A DNA stretch of 64,000 nt. It comes from Salinisphaera sp. GTDB taxonomy: Bacteria > Pseudomonadota > Gammaproteobacteria > Nevskiales > Salinisphaeraceae. Below the pieces are notes generated by a model. It worked only from the letters and a program-made list of their open reading frames with translations, made no database searches and had not been told where the DNA came from. The stretch covers positions 62,001-126,000 of the forward strand of contig JAQIBT010000120.1 of NCBI GenBank assembly GCA_027858915.1, read 5' to 3'. Of this stretch, positions 54,845 through 63,672 are shown piece by piece. The position numbers were made by a program, and so were the translations under genes. The first letter of the stretch is position 1. Every line of letters begins with the position of its first letter.

Positions 54845-55802
54845 GCGCGCCGTCCGGCGGCAGATTGCGGGCTGCAAAATAATCCTGGCCGTCGGTGCCG
54901 TCGTAACGGCGCTCATTGATAAAACGCTTGATCACCGCGGCACTCTCATTGGCTCGGATCAGCAGAAACAGATGGCCGCCACCGCGAACCACGTGCAGAT
55001 AGGATTTCGGGATCAACCAGTAAAGCAGTCGGATATTGACCAGCGGCGTCACCGGGTCGTCGTCGCCGCCCATGATCAAGGTAGGACAACGCAGGCCGTG
55101 CAGCCGATGCACACTCGTCCAGGCAATCCCACTCAGTAGTTGGTTGATATAGCCACGGGTGCTGGGGCCGATGGCTTCCTCGCCGCGACGTTCGATCAGC
55201 TCAGGGCGTTGCCTCATCAGGCCACCGTATAGGGCAGGAACTCGCTCGATCAGGGTATCGCGACGCCGGTAGCGCCGCGCGGTCTGCAATCGGCGCCACG
55301 GGCTGTGGCGTCCTGGCATGGACGCGATACCGGTCGAGGTTGCCGCCAGCACGAGCCGATTGACGCGCTGTGGATAATCCAGCGCGAACTGCTGCGCCAA
55401 CAGACCGCCCCAGGCCATACCCGTGACGTTGATTGGTTCATCGTAGCCAAGACGATCCAGCATCGTGACGATCAGCCATGCATGCCACTTGAAGCCCCGG
55501 GGAATGGACAGCGACGGTGAATGGCCGGCACCGGGCACATCAAGCGTAATCAATTCGATGCCGTCCAGCGCATTGACCAGCGGCAGCAGCATATCCATAT
55601 TGCCACCGATGGTATTGAGCAACAGCATCGGTCGCCCGCGCCCGCGACGTAAGCCATAACGTATTCGAACGCCGTCCACGTCGAGCCAGTCGATCTGCAT
55701 CCGCAGACGACGACCCAGCACCGACACAGCGGCCGGCAAGCGCCGCTTGGCGGGGCGGGATTCAAGTGAGGCTATGCTTGGATTGGCCATGTCGTCAGGC
55801 AT
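54819..55802 (-). CDS. PhaZ-like alpha/beta hydrolase lacking the catalytic serine (B)
   Basis: A 327-residue alpha/beta-hydrolase most like the intracellular medium-chain PHA depolymerase PhaZ (LLLNTIGGNMDMLLPLVNAL, ITLDVPGAGHS, LVLAATSTG). The nucleophile elbow reads GMAWGG: Ala130 (codon GCC) stands where PhaZ has Ser. The Asp (GGDDDP, about D248) and His (GGGH, H276) of the triad are retained. It is the third gene of the minus-strand run phaC - hydrolase A - hydrolase B. Hydrolysis looks impossible by the usual mechanism; binding of polymer or oligomer, or regulation, are alternatives. Confidence 0.85.
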   Translation of the reverse strand: MPDDMANPSIASLESRPAKRRLPAAVSVLGRRLRMQIDWLDVDGVRIRYGLRRGRGRPMLLLNTIGGNMDMLLPLVNALDGIELITLDVPGAGHSPSLSIPRGFKWHAWLIVTMLDRLGYDEPINVTGMAWGGLLAQQFALDYPQRVNRLVLAATSTGIASMPGRHSPWRRLQTARRYRRRDTLIERVPALYGGLMRQRPELIERRGEEAIGPSTRGYINQLLSGIAWTSVHRLHGLRCPTLIMGGDDDPVTPLVNIRLLYWLIPKSYLHVVRGGGHLFLLIRANESAAVIKRFINERRYDGTDGQDYFAARNLPPDGALIPRTLAE

Positions 55803-55856
55803 CTGCGTTTAGACTGCTGCGCGCCGCGCCGGATCCGGCATGTCCAATGTAAGGCG

Positions 55857-56699
55857 TCATCGTTGTTCGATATCCGGTTCAACCAGGAGTCGTCCCGAGG
55901 CGAGAAACTCCTCAATACGACGCGCGGCTTCGTCAGTACGCTCGAGCAACAACCAGTGTCCCGCTCCGCGCATCACTGACAAGGTGGATCGCGGGATCAG
56001 AAGCGAAAGCACGCGGGCATTCACCATCGGCACGATCGGGTCGTCATCGCCAGCCAGAATCAGCGTCGGCACGGACAATCGATGCAGCCAGGCCAGACTC
56101 GTGGCGCCTGACAGGGCATAGATCTGTGCGCCGTAGCCGCGTCGCGTCGGCGTGCCGGCTCGTTTTAATGCCTCGACAATATCAGAACACTCATCGATTC
56201 GGCGTCCGCCGAACAGCTCGCGTGCGTCGCGGCCGTCGACGGCAAGCGTAGACAAGCCGCGCGGCAGCGCCAGTCGGCGCAGACTGCTCACGCGCCCGGG
56301 GAACATCAGCGGCCCGGCCGAGGTAGCAATTAGCACAAGCCGCCGTACACGAGCGCCATAGTCGCGAACATAGCGCTGCGCCAGCAGCCCACCCCAGCCA
56401 ATGCCCATCAGATCGATTTCGGGGTAGTCGAACTCGCCGATCAGCTGTTCGAGCAGTCTCGCCAGCGCTGGCATGCGGCGCATGCGCCCGACGTCGTCCG
56501 AGCCGCCGATTCCCGGCATGTCGAAACACAGCGTCGGCGGCGTCAACGCCGTGCAAACACCCGCCAGAACATCCAGATTGGCGAGGAAATTATTGCAGAT
56601 CACCAGCGGCCTGCCCTGGCCTTCGGTGACCGCCACCTGCAAACATTCGCCATCGACCACGACCCGATACAGCGCGGCTTTCTCAGCGCTGGCGGACAT
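55857..56699 (-). CDS. PhaZ-like alpha/beta hydrolase lacking the catalytic serine (A)
   Basis: A 280-residue PhaZ-like protein, close to the usual depolymerase length of 283. The expected nucleophile is Gly101 in GIGWGG (codon GGC), while the acidic residues (LAGDDDP, about D220) and H248 (GAGHW) sit at the depolymerase positions. It is a paralogue of the gene at 54819-55802, from which it is 54 bases away. ATG 56699 overlaps the phaC end by 17 bases; ATG 56744 is possible but lies deeper inside phaC and gives an atypical N-terminus. Confidence 0.85.
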   Translation of the reverse strand: MSASAEKAALYRVVVDGECLQVAVTEGQGRPLVICNNFLANLDVLAGVCTALTPPTLCFDMPGIGGSDDVGRMRRMPALARLLEQLIGEFDYPEIDLMGIGWGGLLAQRYVRDYGARVRRLVLIATSAGPLMFPGRVSSLRRLALPRGLSTLAVDGRDARELFGGRRIDECSDIVEALKRAGTPTRRGYGAQIYALSGATSLAWLHRLSVPTLILAGDDDPIVPMVNARVLSLLIPRSTLSVMRGAGHWLLLERTDEAARRIEEFLASGRLLVEPDIEQR

Positions 56700-58371
56700 A
56701 GCGCCCGGGGGCTGCCTCGATTGGTTCAAAATCGTCGTTGCCATAAGAGTCAGGCGCCACCCGCGTGTCGCCGCCGTGCGCCTGACTCCAGCGCACCCAG
56801 GCTGGCCACCACGAATCGTCCTGCTGTTTGGCTGCTTTGCGCCATGCCTCAGGGGTCAACGCATAATCGTCGTGAATGAAGAATCGCGCGTGGCCACTGC
56901 CAGGCGGGCAGACGATTGACTGTACGTGTCCGGCACCTCCCAGCACGAAACGCGTATTGGCGCGAAACATCTGCATGGAGCGAAAACAGGATTGCCAGGG
57001 CGTGATGTGATCGCGTTCGCCTGCGACCACGAACACGTCGCGATCGATCTTCGACAGATCGATCGGGACGTCATCAACCGTCAATCCCCCGTCTTCGTGC
57101 AAGGCGTTATCGCGATAGATCGCCAGCAGATCAGCGTGCAGCCGGGCCGGCAGCCGCGTGGTATCGCTATTCCAGTACAGCACGTCGAAAGCGGGCGGCT
57201 CGCGGCCAAGCACGTAGTTATTGGTCACGAAATGCCAGATCAGGTCATCGGGCCGAAGCCAGGCGAAAGCTCTTGCCATATCGGCGCCGTCCAGCACGCC
57301 GGCAGTACTTGAACGAGCCAGCGCAGCTCGGATCGCGGCTCGGTCGGCGGATCGGTCGGCGCTGTCGGCACGCGGCGATTCCAGCATGGTCACAAACAAC
57401 GACAGGCAGGCGATGCGTTCCTGCTGACCGCGGGCGGCGAGCACGGCGAGGGCGAGAGTTGCGGTCAGACCGCCAGCACAGGCGCCCATCAGCTTGACCG
57501 GCGCCCCTGCACCGACGGCCTGCACCACCTCGATCGCTTCGATGACTGCCTGTACGTATTCTGCCAGCCCCCAGCCTCGCTGAGCGGCCGTCGGATTGCG
57601 CCACGACAGGCTAAAAAACTGCTGCCCCGCATCGAGCGCATGCCGGATGAAACTCTTATCCGGCGATAGATCGACCACGTAGTACTTATTAATCTGTGGC
57701 GGCACGAACAGCACCGGTCGGCCGTCTACCTGCGGGGTGCGCGGGCTGTACTGAATCAGCTCGCAGATCTCGTTGCGAAATATCACCGCGCCCTCGGTCG
57801 CCGCGATATTGCGTCCCAGGCGAAACGCGGTGGTATCGACCTGGCGCGGCAGACCGTGGTTGTAGCGCAGGTCTTCGGCGATATGACGCAGCCCAGTCAC
57901 GACCGAAAGCCCACGGCTGGTCACGGCGTTTCGGTAGAATTCAGGGTGGGTCACAAACAGGTTGCTGGGCGCACCCGCAGCTATCAGATGTCGGGCAGCA
58001 AACAACAATCGCCGGCGGCGACCGGCCGACAGCTGCAGCGAGTCAAGCAACTCGAGCAGTGCCTGCGACCAGGCCAGATAGCCCTGTAGGACGCGCCGGA
58101 ACAACGGATTTGTCTGCCAGGCTTCATGTTCAAAACGACGATCATCCGGATCGGGCGCCAGCTGCGACCAGCCCAGCGCAATACGCGCCATTTCAATCGC
58201 CAGCCCGGCCTCCACACGCGCCAGGATGATCGGATGACTCAGAAATACACCGACAAGCTCACGCGAACCTGCACGCATATCGGACCAGCGGCTGTCGATG
58301 GCCGGATAAGCGCCGCTCAGGTCCCGTTCGACACGCAGGCGCGTAAACGGCTCGGCTCGGCTCGCATTCAT
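56683..58371 (-). CDS. phaC: Poly(3-hydroxyalkanoate) synthase, class II-like
   Basis: Polymerises hydroxyacyl-CoA into intracellular polyester granules. The 562 residues match class II PhaC. The lipase-like box is GACAGG with Cys298, and the general-base/acid residues are Asp454 with His455 (AGERDHITPW) and His482 (GGAGHVQS), near the known positions of Pseudomonas PhaC1. The typical PPQINKYYVVDLSPDKSFI block is intact, so this enzyme should be active. ATG 58371 is preferred; GTG 58377 is two codons upstream. Two PhaZ-like genes follow in the same direction. Confidence 0.93.
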   Translation of the reverse strand: MNASRAEPFTRLRVERDLSGAYPAIDSRWSDMRAGSRELVGVFLSHPIILARVEAGLAIEMARIALGWSQLAPDPDDRRFEHEAWQTNPLFRRVLQGYLAWSQALLELLDSLQLSAGRRRRLLFAARHLIAAGAPSNLFVTHPEFYRNAVTSRGLSVVTGLRHIAEDLRYNHGLPRQVDTTAFRLGRNIAATEGAVIFRNEICELIQYSPRTPQVDGRPVLFVPPQINKYYVVDLSPDKSFIRHALDAGQQFFSLSWRNPTAAQRGWGLAEYVQAVIEAIEVVQAVGAGAPVKLMGACAGGLTATLALAVLAARGQQERIACLSLFVTMLESPRADSADRSADRAAIRAALARSSTAGVLDGADMARAFAWLRPDDLIWHFVTNNYVLGREPPAFDVLYWNSDTTRLPARLHADLLAIYRDNALHEDGGLTVDDVPIDLSKIDRDVFVVAGERDHITPWQSCFRSMQMFRANTRFVLGGAGHVQSIVCPPGSGHARFFIHDDYALTPEAWRKAAKQQDDSWWPAWVRWSQAHGGDTRVAPDSYGNDDFEPIEAAPGRYVRQR

Positions 58372-58378
58372 GGGCACG

Positions 58379-58420
58379 TCAGAAGGCCATCGAAATCAAG
58401 GTCAGCTTATCTTCACTCAT
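58379..58420 (-). CDS. Possible 13-residue leader peptide before phaC
   Basis: An ATG at 58420 preceded by a purine-rich AGAGAGA stretch starts MSEDKLTLISMAF, with a TGA at 58379-58381 only eight bases before the phaC ATG. It could couple translation of phaC or act as a regulatory leader. It is short enough to be chance, so confidence is low. Confidence 0.3.
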   Translation of the reverse strand: MSEDKLTLISMAF

Positions 58421-58595
58421 TTTTCTATCTCTCTCGCTACGATCGTTCGAGCCCGACGGCTTCGCATGGCTCGCCTGCCAAAGAGTACCGATCGAATCGA
58501 CGCGACCGCGGCAATTCGAAAAGCAGGTTCTGCGAGTCTCGTCCTCCCCCCGATGGTTACAATAGCCTGACCTAGTAAGCAAGCGGGGAGAGACT

Positions 58596-59957
58596 ATGCT
58601 TGGGGCAATCGGCGATCGCTATGATCGCTGGGTATGGCAGCCAGACCTGGAACACATCAGCGGTCCACGACGATGGTTACTGATTGCCGCACGCATCGTC
58701 GCCGCTCTGATCAGCGATATCCAGGCCGGCGATATCACTATGCGCGCGATGGGGCTGGTGTATACGTCGCTCGTATCGCTGGTACCGATGCTGGCGCTGG
58801 CCTTCTCTCTGCTCAAGGCATTCGGTGTCAATAATGCGCTGCGCCCGGTGCTGCAGAGGTTTCTGTCGCCGCTCGGTCCGCAGAGTGCCCAGATCATCGA
58901 CAAGATCGTGGATTTCGTGCAGAACGTCCAGGTCGGGGTTCTGGGTGCGATCGGCATGGTCGCGCTGATCTGGTCGGTGCTCAGCCTGATTCAGAAGGTC
59001 GAAGCCGGCTGCAACTATATCTGGCACGTCCGCGCGGCCCGATCACTCGGGCGCCGCGTCACGGAATATCTCAGCGTGTTGATTGCCGGCCCGCTGGTGA
59101 TACTCGCGGCTACCAGCATGACTGCCTCGGTGACCAGCAACGCAGCCGTCGGCTATCTGTATTCGGTAGAACCCTTTGGCGAGGCCTTGTATATCGCCGG
59201 CCGCCTGGTGCCCTATCTGCTCTACAGCATCGGTTTCACGCTGTTGTTTGCCTTCATGCCAAACACCAGGGTCCGCCTGCTGCCGGCAATCGGCGGCGGC
59301 ATATTCGCCGGCGTGCTCTGGCAGACCGCGACCTTCGCCTTTGCGCTGTTCGCCAGCAACGCAGGCAACGTCAATGCGATCTATTCGAGCTTCGCCATCC
59401 TGATCCTGCTGCTGATCTGGCTGTATGTCTCCTGGATGATCGTGCTCACCGGCTGTCGCGTCGCGTTTCTGCTGCAACACAATGAACGCCTGACCCGTGG
59501 GCCCTATCCGCCACATCTGGGCGAAGACGCGCGTGAACGGCTCGCGCTCATGATTCTGGGCCTTGTCGCCAGGCGTTTTCTGGACGGCGCGAAACCATGG
59601 CAGGCAGATCATCTGGCGAGTGCCCTGCGCGTTGCACCGGACCACGTGAATGCGCTAGTAGATGACATGGTTGCCGCCGGGCTGATCATGGAAACCGGCG
59701 ACGAGCGGTCCAGTCTGATGCCACGTCGGGATATCGAACAGGTACAGCTCAACGATGCGCTGGACACCATCCGCCGCGGCGACCCTGCGGCGTGTCCCCG
59801 CCCCCGTTCCAATGTGCCGGTTTCCCCGATCGAGGCCTGGCACGCCGCCGGCGAACGTGCGCGGCGCGATGTATTCCGTGGACTCACACTGCGCGAGCTG
59901 GCTTTGAGCCTGGACGAAAGCAGCAGCAAAGCGCCGATAGACAATACAAGCCGCTGA
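58596..59957 (+). CDS. YihY/UPF0761 family membrane protein
   Basis: A 453-residue membrane protein of the YihY (BrkB-like, formerly RNase BN) family. Residues about 25-300 contain six hydrophobic helices with the family signature GLVYTSLVSLVPMLALAFSL and LLIWLYVSWMIVLTG. The C-terminal about 150 residues are a soluble winged-helix-like extension (EDARERLALMILGLVARRFL, then VNALVDDMVAAGLIM), longer than E. coli YihY (290). The old assignment as a tRNA-processing nuclease was withdrawn; the function is unknown. Confidence 0.85.
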   Translation: MLGAIGDRYDRWVWQPDLEHISGPRRWLLIAARIVAALISDIQAGDITMRAMGLVYTSLVSLVPMLALAFSLLKAFGVNNALRPVLQRFLSPLGPQSAQIIDKIVDFVQNVQVGVLGAIGMVALIWSVLSLIQKVEAGCNYIWHVRAARSLGRRVTEYLSVLIAGPLVILAATSMTASVTSNAAVGYLYSVEPFGEALYIAGRLVPYLLYSIGFTLLFAFMPNTRVRLLPAIGGGIFAGVLWQTATFAFALFASNAGNVNAIYSSFAILILLLIWLYVSWMIVLTGCRVAFLLQHNERLTRGPYPPHLGEDARERLALMILGLVARRFLDGAKPWQADHLASALRVAPDHVNALVDDMVAAGLIMETGDERSSLMPRRDIEQVQLNDALDTIRRGDPAACPRPRSNVPVSPIEAWHAAGERARRDVFRGLTLRELALSLDESSSKAPIDNTSR

Positions 59958-60098
59958 TTCGCATATTTTACCCAAGACTGCGATCGTCCCTCGTTCTGTC
60001 GCAGACTGAGCTCGCGCGCACGACTGATATACTCGAAAACAATAGATCGACGACACGATTCGTCGCGATACGCACTTCTGTGCCAGAGGGAGAATTCC

Positions 60099-61760
60099 GT
60101 GCAAAAGCATTGGCTGGAGCAATATCCGCAAGGCGTGAACGCCGAGATCGACCTCAGTGCAGATCGGTCTCTTGTAGATCTGTTCGATGAGGGATTCAAG
60201 GAGTTCGGAAAAAGTCCGGCGTTCTCGAACATGGACGTCGACATGAGCTACGCCGAACTGGATGCACGTTCCCAGGATTTTGCCGCCTATCTGCAGCACG
60301 AACTCGGTTTCGCCAAGGGCGATCGCGTGGCGATCATGATGCCCAACCTGCTCCAGTATCCGATTGCGCTGTTCGGTATTCTGCGTGCCGGCATGGTAGC
60401 GGTGAACGTCAACCCGCTCTACACCGCGCGTGAGCTGGAACACCAGTTGTCAGACGCCGGCGCGCGAGCGATCGTCATCGTAGAGAACTTTGCCTCGACG
60501 CTCGAGAAAGTGCTCGACAAGGTCGCGGTCGAGGCCGTCATCACCACCCAGATCGGTGATTGCCTGCCCACCGTCAAGCGCACCGTGGTGAATTTCGCGG
60601 TCAAGCACGTCAAACGCATGGTGCCGACCTTCAAGCTGCCGAGTGCGATCGGTTTCAACACCGCCCTCGCTGACGGTGCGAAACACAAGATGACGTCGGT
60701 TCAGGTCAACGGCGACGATATTGCTTTCCTGCAATACACCGGCGGCACCACCGGTCTGGCCAAGGGCGCCATCATTTTGCATCGCAACATGGTAGCCAAC
60801 ATCGCCCAGGCGCAGGAATGGCTCGGCCCCTGGACCGAAAAAGGCCGCGAACTGATCATCACGCCGTTGCCGCTTTATCATATCTTTGCGCTAACGGCGA
60901 ACTGCCTGGTCTTCTTTCAGCAGGGCGGCAAGAACGTGCTGATTACCAACCCGCGCGATATTCCGGCGCTGGTCAAGGAGTTCGGCAAACACAAACCGAC
61001 GGCTTTCACCGGCGTGAACACCCTGTTCAACGCGCTGGTGAGCGACGAGAATTTTGCCAAGCTTGATTTTTCACGACTGAAGTTCACGCTTGGCGGCGGC
61101 GCGGCGGTTCAGAAAGCCGTTGCCGAGAAATGGCATGCGATTACCGGCTTACCGTTGATCGAGGCCTACGGTCTGACCGAAGCCTCGCCTGCGGTCGCTA
61201 TCAATCCGCTCAATCTCGACTCATACAACGGTTCAATCGGCATACCGATACCTTCGACGGACGTATCGATTCGCGACGAGCAGGGCAACGAAGTCGCACA
61301 AGGCGAGCCCGGCGAGCTGTGTGTCAAAGGGCCGCAGGTCATGCCGGGCTATTGGAACAAGCCGGAGGAGAACGACAAGACGTTCTTCCCCGACGGTTAC
61401 CTGCGCACTGGCGACATCGCGCGTTTCGACACGCGCGGCTATCTGTATATCGTAGACCGCAAGAAAGACATGATTCTGGTGTCCGGCTTCAATGTCTATC
61501 CGAACGAAATCGAGGACGTCGTCGCCCAACACCCAAAAGTGATGGAAGCGGCCTGTATTGGCGTACCGAACGAAAAATCCGGCGAAGCGGTCAAGATCTT
61601 CGTAGTCAAGAGAGACGAGAGCCTGAGCGAGAAGGAGTTGACCGATTTCTGTCGCGAGGAACTGACCGGTTACAAGGTGCCCAAGCACATTGTCTTCCTG
61701 AATGAACTGCCGAAATCCAACGTCGGCAAGATCCTGCGCAAGGACCTGCGCGACCAGTGA
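60099..61760 (+). CDS. fadD: Long-chain fatty acid-CoA ligase FadD
   Basis: Activates long-chain fatty acids to acyl-CoA with ATP at the inner face of the membrane. The 553-residue protein has the AMP-binding P-loop [12 protein letters not shown], the [15 protein letters not shown] stretch and the FACS motif [20 protein letters not shown], plus the terminal Lys region ([13 protein letters not shown]). GTG 60099 has a good GAGGGAG site ahead. It can feed acyl-CoA to beta-oxidation and, with phaC upstream, to PHA synthesis. Confidence 0.95.
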   Translation: MQKHWLEQYPQGVNAEIDLSADRSLVDLFDEGFKEFGKSPAFSNMDVDMSYAELDARSQDFAAYLQHELGFAKGDRVAIMMPNLLQYPIALFGILRAGMVAVNVNPLYTARELEHQLSDAGARAIVIVENFASTLEKVLDKVAVEAVITTQIGDCLPTVKRTVVNFAVKHVKRMVPTFKLPSAIGFNTALADGAKHKMTSVQVNGDDIAFLQYTGGTTGLAKGAIILHRNMVANIAQAQEWLGPWTEKGRELIITPLPLYHIFALTANCLVFFQQGGKNVLITNPRDIPALVKEFGKHKPTAFTGVNTLFNALVSDENFAKLDFSRLKFTLGGGAAVQKAVAEKWHAITGLPLIEAYGLTEASPAVAINPLNLDSYNGSIGIPIPSTDVSIRDEQGNEVAQGEPGELCVKGPQVMPGYWNKPEENDKTFFPDGYLRTGDIARFDTRGYLYIVDRKKDMILVSGFNVYPNEIEDVVAQHPKVMEAACIGVPNEKSGEAVKIFVVKRDESLSEKELTDFCREELTGYKVPKHIVFLNELPKSNVGKILRKDLRDQ

Positions 61761-61787
61761 TCCCCGGATTCAGCGCCGATCCGCCAA

Positions 61788-61816
61788 AACCGGGTGCCTC
61801 GCATCCGGCTTTTTCA
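61788..61816 (+). terminator. Rho-independent terminator of fadD
   Basis: CCGGGTGC pairs with GCATCCGG (one G-T pair) around CTC, followed by CTTTTT. An A-run precedes it. It lies about 30 bases after the fadD stop. Confidence 0.7.
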
Positions 61817-61876
61817 TGTTCGCTGGACGGGATGTTTATCCGCAGATCTGCGCACGTCTGCGGACAAATTACCAAG

Positions 61877-61987
61877 CTATGCCAGCAGATACAGACAAGC
61901 CGACAGGGTGATCAGCGAGCCGATCGTGGACAGCAGAATCGTCCATATAACGCCAGCGATCTCGCGCTGATAGAACTCGGGCAGCAT
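61877..61987 (-). CDS. Small single-helix membrane ORF or gene remnant
   Basis: A 36-residue frame (MLPEFYQREIAGVIWTILLS, then a hydrophobic run ending ACLYLLA) encodes one likely transmembrane segment. It has no clear ribosome site and the open frame extends only ten codons further upstream to a stop. It may be the C-terminal end of a larger membrane protein whose front part was lost next to the transposase gene, or a small membrane protein. I cannot tell which. Confidence 0.35.
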   Translation of the reverse strand: MLPEFYQREIAGVIWTILLSTIGSLITLSACLYLLA

Positions 61988-62063
61988 ATAAGGCCCGAGC
62001 GTTACGGTGACACGCTACTATTTACAAAATTTACAAAATTAATGGGCTGGCTATTATCGACTC

Positions 62064-62564
62064 ATGGCCTGCTTACCTCGAATCACCGTGCCTGGCGTCG
62101 CCCATCACGTTACGCAACGAGGCAATCGTCGGCGGACGGTATTTTGGCAAGCAGACGACTATGCGCTGTATCGAGACCTGCTCGCTGACCAATGCTCAGT
62201 CAACGGGTTGGCGGTCTGGGCCTGTTGTCTGATGCCAAACTACGTTCATTTTATACTGGTGCCTTGCAACGAGGATGCTCTGTCACGGGCTATTGGCGAG
62301 ACACACCGCCGCTACACTGGGTATATCAACGCCCGTCTCCGGATGACTGGCCATCTCTTTCACGGGCGTTTTGGCTCGATCGCCATGAATCCCGTCAAGG
62401 CGCAGTTGATCCGGCAGGCGAGCGACTGGCCATGGGCCAGCCCACAGGCACATCTGGCGGCTCGCGAAGACAAACTGGTCAGCGTCCAGCGGCAGCCATC
62501 TCTCGGCCCACCCTGCAATAAAGCCGTTCCCAGCTCTCTCGATCTGTCGCATGAGTGCTGGTAG
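62064..62564 (+). pseudogene. REP-associated tyrosine transposase (Y1/IS200-like), decayed
   Basis: The frame begins with the typical RayT start (MACLPRITVPGVAHHVTQRG) and the YRDLLADQCSVNG helix, but the metal-binding HUH motif reads NYVHF, so the first His (at residue 60) is Tyr. After HLFHGRFGSIAM the sequence jumps to NPVKAQLIRQASDWPWAS, dropping the roughly 18-residue helix that carries the catalytic Tyr (usually in RYVELNPV). The C-terminus is out of frame with the family. It is therefore very likely inactive. No REP hairpins were seen beside it. Confidence 0.75.
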
Positions 62565-62619
62565 CGGCAATCGCAGACACCGGGGCGTCCTCTGGATGTT
62601 GTTTACCCGAAGATCTCCT

Positions 62620-63672
62620 CTACGTTCGATTATGCGGCCGCACCAGACGCGCAAGCCAACGTATCTTGCCCTGTGCGATCGCCCCAGAGACCAATACCCC
62701 GATGACTATGGCGCCTTGCGCCGCTTGGTACAGAAACTGATTGAGTTCCAACGCCACGAACCCTGCCTTGATCATATTCAAGACAAACGCAGCCAACAAA
62801 ACACCCACAACAGTCCCGAAGCCACCCGCGGGGTTTACACCGGCTAATACCGTGATGACCACGGCAAGTAGAACGTAGGAACCCGCACCGAAGTTTGGGG
62901 TGGCGCCCGCGGTACGACCAATGAAAATCATGCCGGCGACAGCGGCCAACATCCCGCTGACCGTATAAATAACCAATTGCACACGTGGTTCTCGAATGCC
63001 TGATAACGTTGCTGCGCGAAGATTTGCGCCAACCAGGGTGGCTCGGATACCGAAACGGCTGCCATTAAGCAGCAAAGCGACAAGCAGTGCGCAGGCGAGA
63101 AGAATGATCGTTGGCATAGGAATGCCGCCCGGACTCAGGTTGCCGATGGCCAGAATCGGCGGTGGTACACCGAGCAGCGTAGTCCCCCCAGTCCAAGCCA
63201 TGGCCAACCCACTGTACAGTTCCATCGTCGCCAGGGTCGCGAGGATCGCGGTAACACGCAGCCTACCGATGATCAGGCCATTGATAGCGCCGCAAACCGC
63301 ACCGACTGCGAGCGCAATCACGACACCGGTCGCAATCACCAACGGTCCACCATCTCCCGGATGCGCTGCGCCAACGAAGGTGAAGAACTGAACCATTGCC
63401 ACGCTGGATAGGTCCGCAATCGCCACGACTGAAAGGTCGATGCCGGCAACGACCATCGACAGCATCACCCCCATCGCGAGCAGAGCCGTCTCTGGCACCT
63501 GAAAACCAATCGATGTCATATTTGCGACAGTCGCAAACCTGCCCGGCGCCAACACCGTGAAGAGCACAAACACCAAGACCGTCACGCCAAGAATCCTTGC
63601 TGAGCTATGCTCGTGGCGCAGCGCCATAACTGTGCGAGCTAGTGTTCGGCTCGCGGCAGAGTTTCCCTTCAT
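62620..63672 (-). CDS. ABC transporter permease, RbsC/sugar type
   Basis: A 350-residue permease of the BPD_transp_2 family with about ten hydrophobic segments. The conserved VAGIDLSVVAIADLSSVAM and the late GSYVLLAVVITVLAGVNPAGGFG motif, typical for ribose/galactose/AI-2-type systems, are both present. It overlaps the upstream permease gene by four bases. The binding protein and ATPase are outside the window. The sugar is unknown. Confidence 0.88.
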   Translation of the reverse strand: MKGNSAASRTLARTVMALRHEHSSARILGVTVLVFVLFTVLAPGRFATVANMTSIGFQVPETALLAMGVMLSMVVAGIDLSVVAIADLSSVAMVQFFTFVGAAHPGDGGPLVIATGVVIALAVGAVCGAINGLIIGRLRVTAILATLATMELYSGLAMAWTGGTTLLGVPPPILAIGNLSPGGIPMPTIILLACALLVALLLNGSRFGIRATLVGANLRAATLSGIREPRVQLVIYTVSGMLAAVAGMIFIGRTAGATPNFGAGSYVLLAVVITVLAGVNPAGGFGTVVGVLLAAFVLNMIKAGFVALELNQFLYQAAQGAIVIGVLVSGAIAQGKIRWLARLVRPHNRT

